From Thiodiazotropha sp040506775 (GTDB lineage Bacteria; Pseudomonadota; Gammaproteobacteria; Chromatiales; Chromatiaceae), in contig JBEVWC010000002.1 of the NCBI GenBank assembly GCA_040506775.1, forward strand, positions 715,034 through 779,033: a stretch of DNA of 64,000 nucleotides. Direction: 5' to 3'. The notes beneath the pieces are model-generated. The model had not been told where the DNA came from and searched no databases. It saw only the letters and a program-made list of their open reading frames with translations. This document shows, piece by piece, positions 61,423 to 64,000 of the stretch; position 1 is the stretch's first letter, and each line of letters begins with the position of its first letter. Position numbers and translations under genes: made by a program.

Positions 61423-62124
61423 ATGAGATTGAAACTGAAGCGATGGCTGGAACTTGCCAGGGATCCTGTTTCAGATCCGGCTCTTTCCCGATATCTGCGT
61501 GACTATCCCGCACTGAGTCTGCCCCACCCCGGACCGGCTCGAAATCTAAGCGCGGAGCAGGCTGACGCGAATTTTCATTATCTCCTCGATGTCCGCTTCG
61601 AACGGCTCGACCTGCTGCGTGGCCTATTGCGCCAAACCGACGCATCGATCATTTGGCCGGACCGATTTTCCCGGGACAATATCGACCCGTTCATCATCTC
61701 GTTGCACCATTGGGTCGGCAAACAATGGCCCGCATTGAAGGCCCGTATCAAAGGCGATGTCATGTCCCGTTGGCGGGCCGGCGAGCGCAGTGGTGAATGT
61801 ATTGGCTTGTCAATGGTCGCGGATGTGGGCCTTGTGCTCGGTGAGCTGATCCTGACACTGAGGCCTTCGCTGAGATGGGGTATCGATCGGGATGCTATTA
61901 ACATTCGTGATGGCATGGACACGATCAATCGCATGGTGTTGTTGGGAACCTGGCGAAGTGATCCGGACAAACAGATCGAAATCGATATCGAAGCAATGGT
62001 ATTGGATCGTTTCTTACATCCCGATGATATCAATGAACGTCTGGAAAACTCCTGGTTGAGGCTCATCCATGCCGCCATTGAAGGACGTCATGAGGGTGTG
62101 GGTGTCATTGATGACCTAGTGTAG
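61423..62124 (+). CDS. candidate immunity protein for the upstream toxin
   Basis: A 233-residue helical, acidic-tailed protein with no recognised domain, starting 8 bases after the toxin-like gene (ATG 61423, MRLKLKRWLELARDP); a TTG at 61411 that overlaps the previous stop is an alternative. Conserved-looking segments are YLLDVRFERLDLLRGLLR and SLHHWVGKQWPALKARIKGD. The size, tight coupling and lack of a signal peptide fit a cytosolic immunity protein, which would bind a nuclease toxin before export. There is no T6SS, Cdi or other export gene in the window, so the idea needs testing. Confidence 0.5.
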   Translation: MRLKLKRWLELARDPVSDPALSRYLRDYPALSLPHPGPARNLSAEQADANFHYLLDVRFERLDLLRGLLRQTDASIIWPDRFSRDNIDPFIISLHHWVGKQWPALKARIKGDVMSRWRAGERSGECIGLSMVADVGLVLGELILTLRPSLRWGIDRDAINIRDGMDTINRMVLLGTWRSDPDKQIEIDIEAMVLDRFLHPDDINERLENSWLRLIHAAIEGRHEGVGVIDDLV

Positions 62125-62196
62125 TGTCTCATATAGATTGCTGAAATCAGCCCATGGTCGGTGTATCGGCCGTTACCCGTCACCCCATTCGCAGAA

Positions 62197-62583
62197 TCAT
62201 CCGCGTTTACCGATGAGTTCTATGGGGTAACCATCCGGATCTTCAATAAAGGCAATGATTGTCGTGCCGGCATTCATGGGACCTGCGTCACGCAGGATCT
62301 TCGCACCCGCATTGCGTAGCTGATCGGTCGCCTGATAGACGTCGTCCACCTCAATCGCTAGATGACCGAATCCTTCACCAAGATCGTATTGGTCAGTTTC
62401 CCAGTTATGGGTCAGTTCAATTACCGAGTGGTCAGATTCATCCCCGTACCCGACGAATGCCAGCGTAAACTTTCCCTCAGGGTAGTCTTTCTGCCGCAGC
62501 AGCTTCATGCCTAGAAACCGGGTGTAAAAGTCGATCGAGCGTTGCAAATCGCCGACTCGTATCATGGTGTGTAACAAACGCAT
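62197..62583 (-). CDS. gloA: lactoylglutathione lyase (glyoxalase I)
   Basis: A 128-residue GloA. The metal ligands of the Ni/Zn glyoxalase I family are seen in MRLLHTMIRV (H5), VIELTHNWE (E), FGHLAIEVDD (H) and PIELIGK (E). It isomerises the methylglyoxal-glutathione hemithioacetal. Length is that of the short gammaproteobacterial type. It is convergent with the candidate immunity gene, which ends 72 bases away. Confidence 0.96.
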   Translation of the reverse strand: MRLLHTMIRVGDLQRSIDFYTRFLGMKLLRQKDYPEGKFTLAFVGYGDESDHSVIELTHNWETDQYDLGEGFGHLAIEVDDVYQATDQLRNAGAKILRDAGPMNAGTTIIAFIEDPDGYPIELIGKRG

Positions 62584-62787
62584 ACAAGATCTCCACTACT
62601 TGAGTTATACGACCATCCGTAACCGGGTTTGGACATCACAAACACGAAAATACTCCACCCAGCCGTCGCTATTGTGACCGATTGCTGCTTGGTGCGATTT
62701 ATTCCCACATTTTTTGTGCCGATTAAGCATGGCTTAAGAATGCCCTCTTAGAGTACCCCCCATCGTCACATGCGAGGAGCAGGTATC

Positions 62788-63459
62788 ATGAGGAGCAGAC
62801 GACCACCCTTCCGATTCAAGCACAATATGCCCTCCCGGGTACACAATGCCCGGCCGGACAGTCCCCGTCGCAAGGCCACTGAAGACTTTGTGCAGCAGTG
62901 CTTCAAGAAGCATTATGAGGCCGACATTTGCCATTTCATGCCTAACCTGATGAGTTTGAGTGATGATCAGGATCGGCTGCAGGCAGTACTCGGATTCCGC
63001 CACGCCGGGTTGTCCCCCCTGTTTCTCGAAACCTATCTGAACCACCCGGTCGAGCAGATGATCGCAGCACGTGTGCTGCAACCGGTAGACCGATCACAGC
63101 TGGTGGAGGTCGGCAACCTCTCTGTGGCCAACCCGGGCATTATCCGCTGGCTGTTTATCGCTCTCACCGGTTATCTGTCCACAACCCAGTGTGAATGGGT
63201 TCTGTTCACCATTGGCCCGGTATTGCAGCATGCCTTCGAACGTCTGGGATTCCAGATGATTGACCTGGGTGAAGCCCGCTGTGAACGCCTGCCGGAGGCG
63301 GATCGTGTGACCTGGGGCCGTTACTACGATCAACAGCCCCGGGTTCTGGCCGGTCGCCTGGACCAGGGCCTGCGCACCCTGGGCGCCCTGTGTGAGAAGG
63401 AAGTGGCGATCATGCACCTCTGGCAGAATGCCGCTGCAATGGGCAGGGAGGCCGCATGA
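62788..63459 (+). CDS. thermostable hemolysin family protein
   Basis: A 223-residue protein of the thermostable-hemolysin family: FVQQCFKKHYEADICHFMPNLMSL and QAVLGFRHAGLSPLFLETYLNHPVEQMI are characteristic, and an N-acyltransferase-like fold is predicted. The start at 62788 is preferred since it is preceded by GAGGAGCAGG; 62770 is an earlier in-frame ATG. Its stop overlaps the AMP-ligase start (ATGA). Pairs of this kind, often with an SDR and a TenA-like gene following, are conserved in gammaproteobacteria and suggest lipid-like product synthesis; the hemolysin name reflects only the first described member. Confidence 0.88.
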   Translation: MRSRRPPFRFKHNMPSRVHNARPDSPRRKATEDFVQQCFKKHYEADICHFMPNLMSLSDDQDRLQAVLGFRHAGLSPLFLETYLNHPVEQMIAARVLQPVDRSQLVEVGNLSVANPGIIRWLFIALTGYLSTTQCEWVLFTIGPVLQHAFERLGFQMIDLGEARCERLPEADRVTWGRYYDQQPRVLAGRLDQGLRTLGALCEKEVAIMHLWQNAAAMGREAA

Positions 63460-64000
63460 CCCTACTCTCCCGCCTGGCCGAACACGCATTACGGCAACCC
63501 AACCGCTTAGCCATCCAGGGTTCCTCCCAGTCACTGAGTTACTCCAACCTGCATCACCAGATTCTTGAGTTTCAGGAGCGCTTAACCGGCCTGGGGATTG
63601 GATCCCTGGCCATGGACCTGGACAACGGACCGGCCTGGGCGGTGATTGATCTGGCCGCTATGGGACAACAGATCGGAGTGGTGCCAATCCCGCCGTTTTT
63701 TTCCAACCGCCAGATCCGCCACGCCCTCACAGAGTCGGGCACGCGTCATGTGATTACGGATGACCCGGAAGCTTTCCGGGAGCGGGCCGCAGGAGCAATA
63801 CTGAATGAGATCGCAACCCTGGAACTGTGCGGCACTACGCTCACCCTGCTGCAAACGGTCAATCAGATCGCACACATACCCGCTGATGTTCTCAAAGTCA
63901 CCTTCACTTCCGGGACCACCTCGGAACCCAAGGGCGTGTTGCTGGGCAGACCGCACATCGAAGCAGTCATCCGCGCCCTTGCGGAACGGGTGGGAGTGCG
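63456..64000 (+). CDS. AMP-forming acyl ligase (ANL superfamily), cut by window end
   Basis: The first 181 codons of an AMP-binding enzyme. The phosphate-loop motif TFTSGTTSEPKG near residue 150-162 is complete, and the N-terminal LSRLAEHALRQPNRLAIQGSS fits ANL ligases. Its ATG overlaps the hemolysin-family stop by four bases. The catalytic A8 and A10 motifs would be outside the window. It probably activates a fatty or aromatic acid for the protein encoded before it. Confidence 0.9.
   Translation, partial: MTLLSRLAEHALRQPNRLAIQGSSQSLSYSNLHHQILEFQERLTGLGIGSLAMDLDNGPAWAVIDLAAMGQQIGVVPIPPFFSNRQIRHALTESGTRHVITDDPEAFRERAAGAILNEIATLELCGTTLTLLQTVNQIAHIPADVLKVTFTSGTTSEPKGVLLGRPHIEAVIRALAERVGV

Overview
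The window looks like a chromosomal segment of a gammaproteobacterium, moderately GC-rich by eye. The gene order leuC-leuD-leuB-asd-fimV-truA-trpF-trpB-trpA-accD-folC-dedD, together with aroC-MFS-ndk, polar PomAB stator genes, selO and a FimV hub protein, is typical of Pseudomonas-like and Chromatiales-like lineages. The PEP-free multiheme cytochrome, lutABC and a thermostable-hemolysin/AMP-ligase pair make a sulfur-oxidiser or Chromatiales-type relative plausible. That placement is an inference from content; no 16S or ribosomal protein is present.

Layout. 1-4.4 kb is an A/T-richer accessory stretch: a DUF4743-Nudix protein, then an SDR-DoxX / DUF2269 / DUF4166 operon behind a promoter overlapped by a long palindrome, then a DUF302 protein. 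4.5-10.2 kb (minus) holds nudB, aspS, an FmdB zinc ribbon, a PilZ protein and the Na+-type stator pomAB. 10.4-12.1 kb (plus) has an SDR and a DUF971-MoaD fusion. 12.1-27.5 kb (minus) is the conserved core: orphan gspC, dedD, folC, accD, trpABF, truA, fimV, asd, leuB, leuD, leuC, with a divergent LysR gene at the leucine end. 28.5-29.3 kb is a gene-free island of palindromic repeats. 29.3-34.4 kb (minus) carries ndk, an MFS permease, aroC, a TolC-type channel and an M23 protein. A tRNA-Leu(CAG) and selO follow.

36.5-40.1 kb encodes a 1161-residue exported nonaheme cytochrome whose N-terminal third is three exact-length 98-residue cadherin/Ig-like repeats; this is one of the two most unusual genes here. 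Next come an unrecognised secreted protein, an aldo-keto reductase, a VOC protein, the lactate-utilisation operon lutABC and a 603-residue exported protein of unknown role. 48-57.9 kb is a mosaic of small regulator/enzyme modules, each with its own divergent regulator: LysR with tautomerase-GST; AraC-GyrI; MocR with aminotransferase-PhzF-arylamine N-acetyltransferase; GlxA-type AraC with an HD hydrolase; and a lone SDR. tRNA-Ala(CGC), an RNase-H-like protein, arfB and yaeQ follow.

60.2-62.1 kb holds a two-gene unit that resembles a secreted nuclease toxin (D...E-x-K...Q motif plus a C-terminal glycine-zipper segment) followed at once by a candidate immunity protein; I regard it as the best candidate for an undescribed system. 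The window ends with gloA, a thermostable-hemolysin-family protein and the start of an AMP-forming acyl ligase that runs off the edge.

Several families of dispersed palindromes occupy intergenic DNA: six copies of a CCCGGGTTCC-type element, a 28-bp perfect inverted repeat beside lutC, a MITE-like A/T-rich element between leuB and asd, and CACGAAG repeats near ndk.
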